Shown in pieces: positions 8,561 to 17,900 of a DNA stretch of 21,582 nt. The position numbers were made by a program, and so were the translations under genes. Location of the stretch: NCBI GenBank assembly GCA_902461985.1, contig CABQAB010000006.1:1-21582 (forward strand), given 5' to 3'. Within the stretch, counting starts at the first letter, position 1, and every line of letters begins with the position of its first letter. The notes under the pieces were generated by a model. That model made no database searches and was not told where the DNA came from. It saw nothing but the letters and a program-made list of their open reading frames with translations. Source of the DNA: an uncultured Bacteroidales bacterium (GTDB lineage: Bacteria > Bacteroidota > Bacteroidia > Bacteroidales > UBA932).

Positions 8561-10168
8561 TTAAAGTTTCGGACCAGCCTCTACGAGAGCCTTACCGGTC
8601 TCATTGGTAGTGAACTTGGCGAAGTTCTTGATGAACCTGCCTGCCAGGTCTTTGGCTTTCTCTTCCCATGTCGCAGCGTTCTCGTAAGTGTCGCGAGGAT
8701 CGAGGATGTGGGAATCAACTCCAGGAAGCTCGGTAGGAACTTCGAAATCGAAGTACGGAATCTTCTTGGTAGGAGCCTTCTCGATTGAACCGTCAAGAAT
8801 AGCATCGATGATTCCACGGGTATCGCGGATAGAGATACGTTTGCCTGTACCGTTCCAGCCTGTGTTCACGAGGTATGCCTTCGCACCGGTAGCCTTCATT
8901 CTCTTCACGAGTTCCTCGCCGTACTTGGTAGGGTGGAGTGAAAGGAATGCCGCACCGAAACAAGCCGAGAAAGTAGGAGTAGGCTCTGTGATTCCGCGCT
9001 CTGTACCTGCGAGCTTGGCAGTAAATCCTGAAAGGAAGTAGTACTGGGTCTGCTCAGGAGTAAGGATGGAAACAGGAGGAAGCACTCCGAACGCATCAGC
9101 TGAAAGGAAGATTACCTGCTGTGCGTGAGGACCTTTCGAAACCGGTTTCACGATATTCTCGATGTGGTCGATAGGGTAAGATACACGAGTATTCTCGGTA
9201 ACGCTCTTGTCAGCGAAATCTATCTTGCCGTCCTTGTCCACAGTCACGTTCTCAAGAAGGGCGTCACGACGGATTGCGTTGTAGATGTCAGGCTCGCTCT
9301 CTTTGTCGAGGTTGATAACCTTAGCGTAGCATCCGCCTTCGTAGTTGAATACGCCTTCATCGTCCCAGCCATGCTCGTCGTCACCGATGAGAAGCCTCTT
9401 AGGGTCTGTTGAAAGGGTGGTCTTGCCGGTTCCTGAAAGACCGAAGAAGATTGCGGAACTTGTGCCTTCCTTGTTGGTGTTGGCAGAGCAGTGCATTGAA
9501 GCGATGCCGCGGAGAGGGTTGAGATAGTTCATGATTGAGAAGATACCTTTCTTCATCTCACCGCCATACCATGTGTTGAGAATCACCTGCTCATTTGTCT
9601 TGAGGTTGAAGACAGTCGCGGTCTCCGAGTTGAGTCCGAGTTCCTTATAGTTGTCGACCTTTGCCTTTGCAGCGTTGAAAGACACGAAATCAGGCTCGCC
9701 GTAGTTTGCAAGTTCCTCTTCTGTAGGACGGAGGAACATATTCTTCACGAAATGCGCCTGCCATGCCACTTCCATGATGAAACGGACTTTCAGTCTGGTT
9801 GCAGGGTTTGCTCCGCAGAACGTATCCATAACGTACAGTTTCTTGCCGGAAAGCTGTTTTACGGCCTTTTTCTTAAGGTCTGCCCAAGCTTCCTCGGAGC
9901 AAGGCTTGTTGTCGTTCTTATACTCATCGGAAGTCCACCACACAGTGTCTTTGGACGCATCGTTATAAACAAAGAATTTGTCTTTTGGAGAACGGCCTGT
10001 GTAGATGCCTGTCATCACGTTCACCGCTCCGAGTTCTGTGACCTGACCTTTCTCATAGCCTTCGAGGCCTTCTTTGGTCTCTTCCTGATAGAGAACTTCG
10101 TATGACGGGTTGTGGAGAATTTCCTTCACGTCGGTAATGCCATACTTGCTCAAATCAATTTTACTCAT
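8561..10168 (-). CDS. pckA: Phosphoenolpyruvate carboxykinase (ATP)
   Basis: Interconverts oxaloacetate plus ATP and phosphoenolpyruvate plus CO2 in the cytosol. In anaerobic gut Bacteroidota it commonly works in the carboxylating direction, feeding the succinate and propionate pathway; that direction is an inference here. The 535 residues match the ATP-dependent family. Motifs in order are GRSPKDKF (58-65), YGGEMKKG (201-208), the kinase P-loop GLSGTGKTT (243-251) and the metal-binding segment [10 protein letters not shown] (261-270). Start [11 protein letters not shown] at 10168 is the normal N terminus. A near-ideal promoter lies 68 bases upstream and a strong terminator closes the unit, so the gene is probably monocistronic and highly expressed. 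Confidence 0.97.
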   Translation of the reverse strand: MSKIDLSKYGITDVKEILHNPSYEVLYQEETKEGLEGYEKGQVTELGAVNVMTGIYTGRSPKDKFFVYNDASKDTVWWTSDEYKNDNKPCSEEAWADLKKKAVKQLSGKKLYVMDTFCGANPATRLKVRFIMEVAWQAHFVKNMFLRPTEEELANYGEPDFVSFNAAKAKVDNYKELGLNSETATVFNLKTNEQVILNTWYGGEMKKGIFSIMNYLNPLRGIASMHCSANTNKEGTSSAIFFGLSGTGKTTLSTDPKRLLIGDDEHGWDDEGVFNYEGGCYAKVINLDKESEPDIYNAIRRDALLENVTVDKDGKIDFADKSVTENTRVSYPIDHIENIVKPVSKGPHAQQVIFLSADAFGVLPPVSILTPEQTQYYFLSGFTAKLAGTERGITEPTPTFSACFGAAFLSLHPTKYGEELVKRMKATGAKAYLVNTGWNGTGKRISIRDTRGIIDAILDGSIEKAPTKKIPYFDFEVPTELPGVDSHILDPRDTYENAATWEEKAKDLAGRFIKNFAKFTTNETGKALVEAGPKL

Positions 10169-10235
10169 AATTGCAAAAAGTTATAAATTGTTAATACTTA
10201 TTATAATATGCTAAACCAAGTCTTTTTAGGACCTG

Positions 10236-10266
10236 CAAAAGTACGATTTTGCCGCGAGATTACAAA
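10236..10266 (-). promoter_or_regulatory. pckA promoter
   Basis: Minus strand TTTG (10263-10266), 19-base spacer, TACTTTTG (10236-10243): a full match to the Bacteroidota vegetative consensus. Predicted transcription start is near 10228, leaving an A/T-rich leader of about 60 bases. Confidence 0.85.
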
Positions 10267-10339
10267 GCAAAAAGCAAGCCGACAGCCAAAGATTGTCAGA
10301 ACTTTTTTCGATTGCCGCTATCGCTTTCACAAAATATCT

Positions 10340-10347
10340 TATTTTTG
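10340..10347 (+). promoter_or_regulatory. Possible -7 element of recQ
   Basis: TATTTTTG fits TAnnTTTG, 55 bases before the recQ start. The nearest upstream TTG (10312) is at 25 bases, longer than usual, so only the -7 box is supported. Confidence 0.4.
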
Positions 10348-10402
10348 CATCCTGGTTTCTGAAAAGAAAGTATATTTAGGGCCGCAATGAAACGGAGAAG
10401 TT

Positions 10403-12313
10403 ATGGACGGGAATAGACAGAACGATGGCTGTGCCTCGAAAGCGGAGGTTGTCCTCAAGAAATATTGGGGGTATGACTCATTCCGTCCGAAACAGAATGA
10501 AATCATAGACGCCGCCCTCAATGGAGACGATGTGCTTGCAATCCTGCCGACGGGAGGAGGAAAATCCGTCTGTTTCCAGGTGCCGGCCATGTGCAGGTCC
10601 GGCCTCGCACTGGTCATCACTCCCCTGATTGCCCTGATGAAAGACCAGGTCCAGAACCTCAACGCAAGAGGAATCAAGGCACTGGCCATATATGCCGGGA
10701 TGAGCGCAAAAGACGTGGACTTGGCATTGAACAATGCCACCTACGGAGATTTCAAATTCCTCTACCTCTCCCCGGAACGCTTAGGAACGGCCTTGTTCCG
10801 GCAGTATCTGCCCAATATGGACATAAATTTCATAGTGGTGGACGAGGCCCATTGCATCTCGCAGTGGGGATATGATTTCAGACCCGACTATCTCCGCATA
10901 GGAGAGCTCCGCAAGGCCGTGGACGCCCCTGTAATCGCGGTGACTGCGACCGCGACTCCGGAAGTTGCGCAGGACATCATGGCAAAGCTGCATTTCCGCA
11001 GGGAACTGTTGCTGAAAAGCGGTTTCGAGAGGCCGAATCTGTCATATATAGTGCGCCACACCGAAGACAAGCTCGGCCAGCTGCTGTCCATCTGCAATTC
11101 AGTTCCGGGCACAGGAATAGTCTATGTCCGCAACCGCAAAAGGACGGAGGAACTCGCCTCTTTCCTGAAATCTTCGGGCATCGAGGCTTCCTATTATCAT
11201 GCCGGCTTAGGAAGTCTGACCAGAGCGGAAAGACAGGAGAACTGGAAAAACGGAACTACGAGGGTGATGGTCTGCACAAACGCTTTCGGAATGGGCATAG
11301 ACAAGCCAGACGTGCGCTTTGTTGTTCATTTCGATGTCCCGGACTGCCCTGAGGCATATTTCCAGGAGGCGGGCAGAGGCGGCAGGGACGGGAAACGCTC
11401 CTATGCAGTACTGCTTTGGAACAGTTCCGACATCCGCATACTCAAGCAGATAGAGACTGTCTCGTTTCCGGACAAGGACTATATAGCCGACATATATCAG
11501 AAAGTGCACATCTTCCTGGACCTGCCATACGAATACGGGGCGCAGAGCCAGCATAAATTCAATTTCAACGCCTTCTGCACGACTTACAGACTCAACCGCC
11601 AGTCGGCATGGTATGCAATCAAATATATAGAGAAATCCGGCCACTGGGTCCTCAGCGAGGCTGTTGACGTGAAGACGAGGGTAATGATCAGCGCTTCAAG
11701 GAACAGCCTCTATGAATGTTCATTCGAAGACCCCAGCCTCCCGAAGATCTTAGAAATACTGATGAGGAAGTATGTGGGTATCTTCAGTTATCCCGTAACC
11801 ATTGACGAGGACTATCTGGCTTCAGCCGTAAAAACGGACATTCCCGAACTGAGACAGAAACTCTACCGTCTGTCGCTGCTGCACATAATCAGGTACATTC
11901 CGGCTGACACCGCCGACGTACTTTTCATAAAACACGAAAGGCTGATGCCCGAAAACCTGGATCTGAAGCCCGGTGTCTATGATTTTCTCAGGGAGAGCCA
12001 TCACCGCAGGTCCGAGGCCATGATGGATTTCGTAACCGACAGCGAGCTCTGCCGCAGCCGCAAGCTCCTGAAGTATTTCGGCCAGGAGGAAAGTTCCGAC
12101 TGCGGCAACTGCGATGTCTGCAGGGCCGCAAAAAAGGATGACAGCACAATTGCCGCGGCACTCGAAGCCGAAATCAACGGCCGCCTGCACGGCAGCTACT
12201 CAATCGAGGACGTCAAACGCATCTCCGGCACCCCGGCTTCCCTCCCGCCCCAAATCCTCAAAGTCCTCCGCCGTATGATTGACGACGGCACCGTCCCCGC
12301 CCCCACAAATTGA
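10403..12313 (+). CDS. recQ: RecQ-family ATP-dependent DNA helicase, form without HRDC domain
   Basis: 3'-to-5' DNA helicase acting in recombination repair and replication-fork restart. The superfamily 2 core shows FRPKQNE (27-33), Walker A LPTGGGKS (48-55), DEAHCISQWGYDFR (147-160), TATA near 182 and the motif VI region QEAGRGGRDG. A winged-helix-like stretch and a zinc cluster C550, C567, C570 and C573 follow. After the zinc cluster only about 60 residues remain and no HRDC domain is seen, so this is the shorter Bacteroidota variant of 636 residues. The last 11 codons lie inside a 59-bp repeat duplicated 573 bp downstream. No terminator was seen after it. Assignment to the RecQ family is firm; whether it is the main RecQ or a paralogue is not. 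Confidence 0.93.
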   Translation: MDGNRQNDGCASKAEVVLKKYWGYDSFRPKQNEIIDAALNGDDVLAILPTGGGKSVCFQVPAMCRSGLALVITPLIALMKDQVQNLNARGIKALAIYAGMSAKDVDLALNNATYGDFKFLYLSPERLGTALFRQYLPNMDINFIVVDEAHCISQWGYDFRPDYLRIGELRKAVDAPVIAVTATATPEVAQDIMAKLHFRRELLLKSGFERPNLSYIVRHTEDKLGQLLSICNSVPGTGIVYVRNRKRTEELASFLKSSGIEASYYHAGLGSLTRAERQENWKNGTTRVMVCTNAFGMGIDKPDVRFVVHFDVPDCPEAYFQEAGRGGRDGKRSYAVLLWNSSDIRILKQIETVSFPDKDYIADIYQKVHIFLDLPYEYGAQSQHKFNFNAFCTTYRLNRQSAWYAIKYIEKSGHWVLSEAVDVKTRVMISASRNSLYECSFEDPSLPKILEILMRKYVGIFSYPVTIDEDYLASAVKTDIPELRQKLYRLSLLHIIRYIPADTADVLFIKHERLMPENLDLKPGVYDFLRESHHRRSEAMMDFVTDSELCRSRKLLKYFGQEESSDCGNCDVCRAAKKDDSTIAAALEAEINGRLHGSYSIEDVKRISGTPASLPPQILKVLRRMIDDGTVPAPTN

Positions 12314-12339
12314 CCGGATTCAGATTATGCAAACTGTAT
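12281..12339 (+). repeat. 59-bp direct repeat, copy 1 (recQ 3' end)
   Basis: Spans the last 11 codons and stop of recQ plus 26 bases. It matches 12854-12912 at 56 of 59 positions without gaps. The end distal to recQ (ATTATGCAAACTGTAT) corresponds to the left arm of the dyad at 12897-12943. Confidence 0.92.
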
Positions 12340-12369
12340 AAACTAATGGAAAAGAATCTATTTCGCCCG

Positions 12370-12615
12370 CTATCGGAACAGATCAGCCATCGTCACGACA
12401 GAATTGGCAGTATCATGCAACATATTTTTTGCAAGACCATGGGTCGTAATGAGTGTGATAAATATGCCTTTCTTAGTAGCTGTCTCCCGCTGGAACATTT
12501 CCATCCTATGGAACAGTTTTAGCGACTCATCCTTTGACAGAGAATAGTCACTGGCTGAATATTTGGCCTCACAGATGTTAATCATATTGTCGACACGACC
12601 TATTATATTTTCCAT
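12370..12615 (-). pseudogene. C-terminal remnant of an ATPase-nuclease paralogue
   Basis: About 81 codons from MENIIGRVDN to MADLFR align throughout with the last part of the intact protein at 6917-8332: IIGRVDNMINICEAKY against LIIERADKVINVCEIKW, then ITLITTHGL against LTMITTNGI and VTMADLF against VSLDDLF. The ExK half of the nuclease motif survives (CEAK), but the preceding Asp region is lost, and so are the whole ATPase and winged-helix parts. The frame stays open to 12711, but residues before MEN do not match the family and run through the 17-bp inverted repeat. It is best read as a truncated, non-functional copy. Confidence 0.82.
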
Positions 12616-12646
12616 ATGACTAACATTTTTGGTAAATATACCGAAT

Positions 12647-12705
12647 TTGCTGGATAACGGGCGTAAACGATAAAAATTTTCACACTTTCGCCCGTTATCC
12701 AGCAA
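12647..12705. repeat. 17-bp perfect inverted repeat with 25-base loop
   Basis: TTGCTGGATAACGGGCG (12647-12663) and CGCCCGTTATCCAGCAA (12689-12705) are perfectly complementary. No T run follows on either strand, so it does not look like an ordinary terminator. It sits just beyond the point where homology of the remnant gene stops, so it may mark a rearrangement joint. Confidence 0.85.
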
Positions 12706-12853
12706 TAACACTGTATGGGCGAAGCGGATGGGCGGTAGATGACGATATTATTCTATGGACATTTATCGTTTCGTTTTCGGGATTTAATTTATAAACCACA
12801 TCCGACTCGGCAGCCTTGCAGCTGGCGAATAGGGAGCAGGCAATTGCTGCACG

Positions 12854-12912
12854 GACGACGGCACTGTCCCCGCCCCCAAAAATTGACCGGATTCAGATTA
12901 TACAAACTGTAT
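12854..12912 (+). repeat. 59-bp direct repeat, copy 2
   Basis: Matches 12281-12339 at 56 of 59 positions (differences at the 12th, 26th and 49th base). Here the sequence no longer encodes the end of recQ in any preserved gene context and runs into the dyad and promoter of the second ATPase gene. Confidence 0.92.
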
Positions 12913-12943
12913 TATAGAAATTATATAATACAAATTGTATAAT
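12897..12943. promoter_or_regulatory. Operator-like inverted repeat upstream of the second ATPase gene
   Basis: ATTATACAAACTGTATTATA (12897-12916) and TATAATACAAATTGTATAAT (12924-12943) pair at 18 of 20 positions with a 7-base loop. Each arm also contains a smaller TACAAAnTGTA-like dyad. The right arm covers the -33 element of the promoter at 12935-12965. Confidence 0.72.
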
Positions 12944-12965
12944 TGAAGATAATTTTCTAATTTTG
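12935..12965 (+). promoter_or_regulatory. Promoter of the second ATPase gene
   Basis: TTG (12935-12937), 20 bases, TAATTTTG (12958-12965). The same TTG-N20-TAnnTTTG layout is seen before the ATPase-nuclease gene. The predicted leader, about 85 bases, contains copy B of the short dispersed repeat. Confidence 0.7.
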
Positions 12966-13003
12966 CTTCCGATTAAACGTCCCTTTTCCACCAGCGGGGA
13001 GAA

Positions 13004-13038
13004 ACGCAGTTTCACTATGCCAAGGCGGGAAAAGTGGC
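13004..13038. repeat. Short dispersed repeat, copy B
   Basis: Counterpart of 206-240. It lies within the predicted 5' leader of the following ATPase gene, ending about 20 bases before its start codon. Confidence 0.6.
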
Positions 13039-13058
13039 TTATGAAATAAGGACCAATT

Positions 13059-14204
13059 ATGAGACACATTGAAAATCCGTTTTTTATAACCAACAACATA
13101 CCGTCCGAGTTTTTTTGCGACAGGGAAAAAGAGACAGATGATTTGACAAGATTGCTTACAAACGGCAACAATGTAACGCTTTATTCTCCGAGAAGAATGG
13201 GAAAGACAGGACTGATTTATCATTTCTACGAAACCGTGGAATCTCGGGAATACTATACGGTTTTCATCGATTTGCTTTACACACAAAGCCTGCAGGAGTT
13301 CACGTACGCATTCGGGAAAGAGGTTTTCAATGTTCTGAAGTCAAAGGGAAGTAAAATGCTTTCCGTACTGCTTGGTACGTTGAAGTCGCTCACCGCAAAA
13401 TTAGGAGTTGACGAAAAAGGAATGCCGTCCTTCAATGTAACGCTCGGAGACGTATCCAAGCCGCAATTCACCCTTGAAGAAATTTTCGAATGTCTTGAAA
13501 AGGCTGACAAACCCTGCATTGTGGCTTTTGACGAGTTCCAGCAAGTTGCAAAATACAACGAGACCAACGTGGAGGCTCTGCTACGTACATATATCCAAAG
13601 AATGCGCAACTGCCGTTTCGTGTTCTCAGGCAGCGAAACGCACCTGCTGCAGGAAATGTTCCAAAGCCATTCAAGAGCATTTTTTCAAAGTACCTCAACG
13701 ATGGTTCTGAAAGCTATCGAAAAGGAAAAATATGTACAGTTTGCTGTAGATAATTTTAAAAAATTCAATAAAAATGCCGATTCCGTTGGAATAGGGAAAT
13801 TATACGACATACTTGACGGCTACACATATTACATGCAGAAAGTGATGAATGAGGCTTTCAGCCTGACTCCTGAAGGAGGAGTGTGCGATTCCGGACTTCT
13901 AAGTTCATCTTTGTCAAGGACAGTTGAGATGGAAGACAACACATTTTCCCAGATGGCGGCGACAATCAGCACAAACCAAAAACTGCTACTCTATGCCATC
14001 GCAAAAGAGGGAAAAGCGAGGGAAATCACATCAGAAAGATTTATACGCCAATACAACCTGACTTCGGCCAGTGCCGTGCAGTATTCCGCCCGTATGCTGA
14101 TGAAAGAAGAGATTATAAGCAAGGGCAACTTCGACGGGGACACCATCTATTTCATCAACAACAAATTCTTCGAAATCTGGATACGCCTGAAACTCGGGAA
14201 CTGA
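13059..14204 (+). CDS. AAA/STAND-type ATPase without nuclease domain
   Basis: A 381-residue P-loop ATPase starting MRHIENPFFI. Walker A is SPRRMGKTG (43-51) and Walker B is IVAFDEF (154-160), followed by the sensor strand CRFVFSGSETHLL. The C-terminal 100 residues look like winged-helix DNA-binding sequence (ITSERFIRQYNLTSASAVQY, then a wing ending in the C-terminal FFEIWIRLKLGN). It belongs to the same broad archaeal-type ATPase class as the gene at 6917 but is not closely similar and lacks the PD-(D/E)XK part. Function is unknown; members are scattered in multiple copies in Bacteroidota genomes. A repeat-rich region precedes it, and a dyad overlaps its promoter. Confidence 0.85.
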   Translation: MRHIENPFFITNNIPSEFFCDREKETDDLTRLLTNGNNVTLYSPRRMGKTGLIYHFYETVESREYYTVFIDLLYTQSLQEFTYAFGKEVFNVLKSKGSKMLSVLLGTLKSLTAKLGVDEKGMPSFNVTLGDVSKPQFTLEEIFECLEKADKPCIVAFDEFQQVAKYNETNVEALLRTYIQRMRNCRFVFSGSETHLLQEMFQSHSRAFFQSTSTMVLKAIEKEKYVQFAVDNFKKFNKNADSVGIGKLYDILDGYTYYMQKVMNEAFSLTPEGGVCDSGLLSSSLSRTVEMEDNTFSQMAATISTNQKLLLYAIAKEGKAREITSERFIRQYNLTSASAVQYSARMLMKEEIISKGNFDGDTIYFINNKFFEIWIRLKLGN

Positions 14205-14220
14205 CACCTAAGCAAACGAA

Positions 14221-14257
14221 GAACGCCCCTCCCCACAATATGTGTTGAGAGGCGTTC
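14221..14257. terminator. Hairpin between convergent genes, possible terminator
   Basis: GAACGCCCCTC and GAGAGGCGTTC pair over 11 positions with one mismatch and a 15-base loop. It lies between the ends of the ATPase gene (+) and the PPC gene (-). No strong T run follows on either strand, so terminator function is only probable. Confidence 0.5.
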
Positions 14258-14284
14258 GGACGAACATATCATCTTATTGCCAAA

Positions 14285-14953
14285 TCAGTTGGTGTATAAT
14301 GTATAATAATTGCATACACCACCGCGATTCTTGATTTTGATAGTAAATGCTCCAGTCCATCTAGGAGTCCATGAACAATAACATCTATCAGTGTAGTCGT
14401 CGTCTTTAGCAATAAGATTACCGTTTGAATCATATACATAAAGATCAAGATCCGTATCGCCATCTCCCAGGACGATTAACTCAGCCAGTTCGTTGGCGAC
14501 AAAACTGATTACATACGAATCTGTCGTATTCGCACGTACACAGTCATCATGAGAGGTAGCTCCGCCGACACGTCCACGGCTTACTCCACTGTCAGTCTTT
14601 ATCTGATCCGCCAATGCAAGGAGAGTAGCATCACCTTCTGCATACCTACGGGCATCTTTCAACAACTGCTCTACGGTAAACTCAGCCTTACGGCTTTTGA
14701 CGTCATCTGCACCTTCTCCCTTAACGATTGATTCTGCTTCAAGTTCCCTGATAGAAACATCATTCAGTATGCGGGCCGCTTCAATGAGAGCAGAGGCCGA
14801 ATATGTCTCATAGCCATATTTAGCCAAATCTGAAGCAATCCGCAATTGAGCCATCTGCTCACTTGCAGGCTGCTGCGCGTTGTCGCTCTTCTCCTGAGAA
14901 AAAGCGAACTGAGTCGTGGCAATCAATGCCAGCATCATAATAACTTTTTTCAT
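14285..14953 (-). CDS. Exported protein with C-terminal PPC-like domain
   Basis: The 222-residue protein starts MKKVIMMLALIATTQFAFSQ, a typical signal peptide with likely cleavage before Q20 or E21. Residues 30-130 are predicted helical (alanine and leucine rich, two repeats of LxDVSIRELE/AE-type sequence). A short Gly/Arg linker SRGRVGGATS follows. The last 80 residues resemble the pre-peptidase C-terminal (PPC) beta-sandwich: SYVISFVANELAEL, DGDTDLDLYVYDSNG, then WTGAFTIKIKN and a terminal YYTLY. Several Cys are present in this part. It lies 30 bases downstream of the TPR-CHAT gene, is probably co-transcribed with it and is also exported. It could be a substrate, an activator or an envelope anchor of the protease; that is inference. 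Confidence 0.83.
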   Translation of the reverse strand: MKKVIMMLALIATTQFAFSQEKSDNAQQPASEQMAQLRIASDLAKYGYETYSASALIEAARILNDVSIRELEAESIVKGEGADDVKSRKAEFTVEQLLKDARRYAEGDATLLALADQIKTDSGVSRGRVGGATSHDDCVRANTTDSYVISFVANELAELIVLGDGDTDLDLYVYDSNGNLIAKDDDYTDRCYCSWTPRWTGAFTIKIKNRGGVCNYYTLYTN

Positions 14954-14983
14954 AATAAAATATTGTTAGTTAAATAAAAAAGG

Positions 14984-17900
14984 TTAATCCAACATGATAA
15001 ATGCAGCCCAGTCCAGGTCTGGATAAACGTGTTTCGTCTTGGACTGCGCAATGCGAAAAGCCTCATGCTTTTCCACCCCGGCAGTCAGGTTTCCATAGAA
15101 TTCCGTTGTCATGTATTTAGCCATTTCGCTGTCAATTGGCCAAAGAGTCATGACTATACTACCAACGCCTGCTTGCTTAAAGCCGCGTTGAAGGCCAAAC
15201 ACTCTGTCGCCCGAAATATCTCCCTGCGCAGTCTGACAGGCAGACAAGACCACAAGCCCGACAGAAGACAAATCCAAGTCAGCGATTTCACGCGCCAATA
15301 GCAGGCCGTCTTCCCTGCTATCTTCCGCCATCACCTTTTTACGTGACATCATCAAGCCTGACCTCATCATCGGAGGAAGCAATCCTTCACCGGCCTGATA
15401 CTGCGTTTGTCCCGGCATATAGAATCCATGAGTTGCCATATGCAGCAATTCAAAACATTTTCCAGACAATGACTTGAATGACTCCTCAACCCCCTGATTG
15501 CCAGTTATCAGATCTGTTTTCACACTGTGTGCCCGCAACATCCCGGCAATATCCACCGCCTCGCTGAGAGTCTGCTCATAAATATCCCCATCAGGCAGCA
15601 GTCCGGGATCCGAAGAACCACGGGACAGTCCCCGGGACATCACTATTCCTTCACTATGATATTTACTTGCGGCTTCCGCCAACGCATCATCACCCATATC
15701 ATAGTTGAGTCCTCCATAGACAACAGCTTCGTTAATCCGTGAATCTTCCTTTTTCATGCACAGTTCCCTGGTTGATGACACCCTACGCAACACATATCTT
15801 TCATCAGCCGTACGCCGATCCTCTTCATCAGGTCGTATTGCTCCTATATTCAACATATTAAGTGCGCCATCTACGGCAAAATACACTCTTTCCCCATCAG
15901 TCATATACTTCTGGAGCGGTTTCCATATCAATGGCCACAGATTAGTTACTTCGTATCCATTATATAACCGTCTGTTCCGCTTTTGATCTCCGTGCACATA
16001 TCTGTTCAATGCAGATTCACGACATAATTCCACGACACGGGGAGTTTCCCACCCTTCTCTGAGAACTAAAGCGACATACAAAGGATCAATGGAATCATTT
16101 TCCCCATCATACAGACGCATGAACTCAACGGCGACATCGTGCGCTCCAAGTTTCTCCCGGACTTCGCGCCAACCGGCATGAAATTGTCCAACGATATTAT
16201 ATTCAATTCCGGCACGACGGAGTATGGCAATGACATCATGCCCGGCACGCTCCAGCCCCTCACGGATAAAGGACATTCGGGCTGGATCCCCTCCATGCAG
16301 GACCATATTGTCAAGTTGAGCAGCCATATCTTTCATTTGTGCATATCGCTTTCTTACAAGTGAATCAGGATATGCAGCAAGCATCCGGTCTATCTGGTTG
16401 TCTGCACTCAACAGAAGCCCCTTCATTACAAGTTCATAATCGTATGCGCACGATGCGAATATAGATTGCTGTTCTTCATTATCACGCGATGCTTCAAAAA
16501 CATCCAGCAGACAATTTCCGTTTGATATAATACCATAAAACCGTTCACGCTCGTCGGAAGAAAGATTATAAAGTTTGTCATCGATTTCCGCTCTGATATT
16601 TCCGACATACCTATCTGCTGTCTCACGCATACACTCCTGATCGTCAGCATGAGCCGCACATGACATTATTTCACAGAAGAAGTTCGGACCAGTGACAAAA
16701 TTTTCCTGATATTGTGTTCCCGCATAGCGTCTATAAGACTCTACCGCCTGAGACCAGTTCTTCAATCTATAATGCAGTTCAGCCTTTCCAAGTTCAAGCC
16801 ACGCCTTGTAATCCTCAGGAATATCATAATGAATGCTCCGGTCAACAAGTTCCAACGCCTTTCGATAATCACCACTGGCATAGTAGACATCACACAAAAG
16901 ACCCAAAAGTTCTGTTTTGTCATCATCAGACTCCAGACGGTCTGCCATAGACAACGCCAAGGACGCAAGTTCGGTCGCAAGTTCAGATTTTCCGACCTCC
17001 CCCAACACAGCCGCACACTTTGCCGTCAGCATGAGATCCTCATACATGAAATCGTTGTCGAAACCACAGTTTTCTACATATTGCAGAAGATAATCGTATA
17101 TAATATCGTTGGCCCTGGCATGATTTCCCAAGTTACAGTAAACTATGGCTATATCTGCGAGTCCATACGGAACGAAAGTCCATACCGGAAGATTACGATA
17201 ATGATTTACCGATGCCTCAATAATATCAAGAGCCATTGGAACATAACCTCCTCTATTGTAAATCATCACTGCAAAGTCAAAGGATATCAGCGTCAGCATT
17301 TCATCTGTATCAAGACCGAAATAATCTGACATTGCGTCAGAAAACTGATTACCCACCTGAGAACCTTCAATCAGAGGAACGACCATCCAGTACAGACGAA
17401 GAATCTTTGCACACTCAATGCAATATTCCATATACTGGTCAAAGTTGTCTTCATCGACATATCCCTGAGGACAATTCCATGGCCAACAATCTGCAAACTT
17501 GTACCCCTCGGCCTTCAATACCGCGCGGTATTCCTCGAATGACTCTACTTCCTTCGGATCAACGGTATGGCCGACAAGGCTGTTTCCTGTATAAATTGCA
17601 TCAAGCAACATATTGTTTCCATATCGAGCCACACTTTCTTCGTAAACGATTTCTTCCAATTCCTCGTCCCGGCCAAGCTTTTTGCCAACATCACTCAATG
17701 CGGCCTCCAACATTATTTGCTGAAAATTCGGTATCACGCACAACGACCACTTCATAATGTCCCTGGCATTGTCTGCAACAAGTTTATACTGTCCTGCATA
17801 ATAGGCATTCATTATTGCACTGAATATCAGCATTTCCGGACGCTGATGGACATCAGTTATATAATCACAGAAATTGACGTAGAGCCTCGAAAAACAATCC

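Larger units (their letters stand above)
12314..13058. other. Region of decayed and rearranged DNA between recQ and the second ATPase gene
   Basis: No intact coding region. It contains the end of the first 59-bp repeat, a minus-strand remnant of an ATPase-nuclease gene (12370-12615), a 17-bp perfect inverted repeat (12647-12705), about 150 bases without recognisable content, the second 59-bp repeat (12854-12912), a dyad with a promoter (12897-12965) and copy B of the short dispersed repeat (13004-13038). Confidence 0.75.

Noticed and set aside
12647..12705. Integron attC site
   Set aside because: The arms do not carry the RYYYAAC/GTTRRRY core boxes and no integrase is near.
12739..12942. Short plus-strand frame between the repeats
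   Set aside because: It runs across the second 59-bp repeat and the dyad; composition and content are not protein-like.
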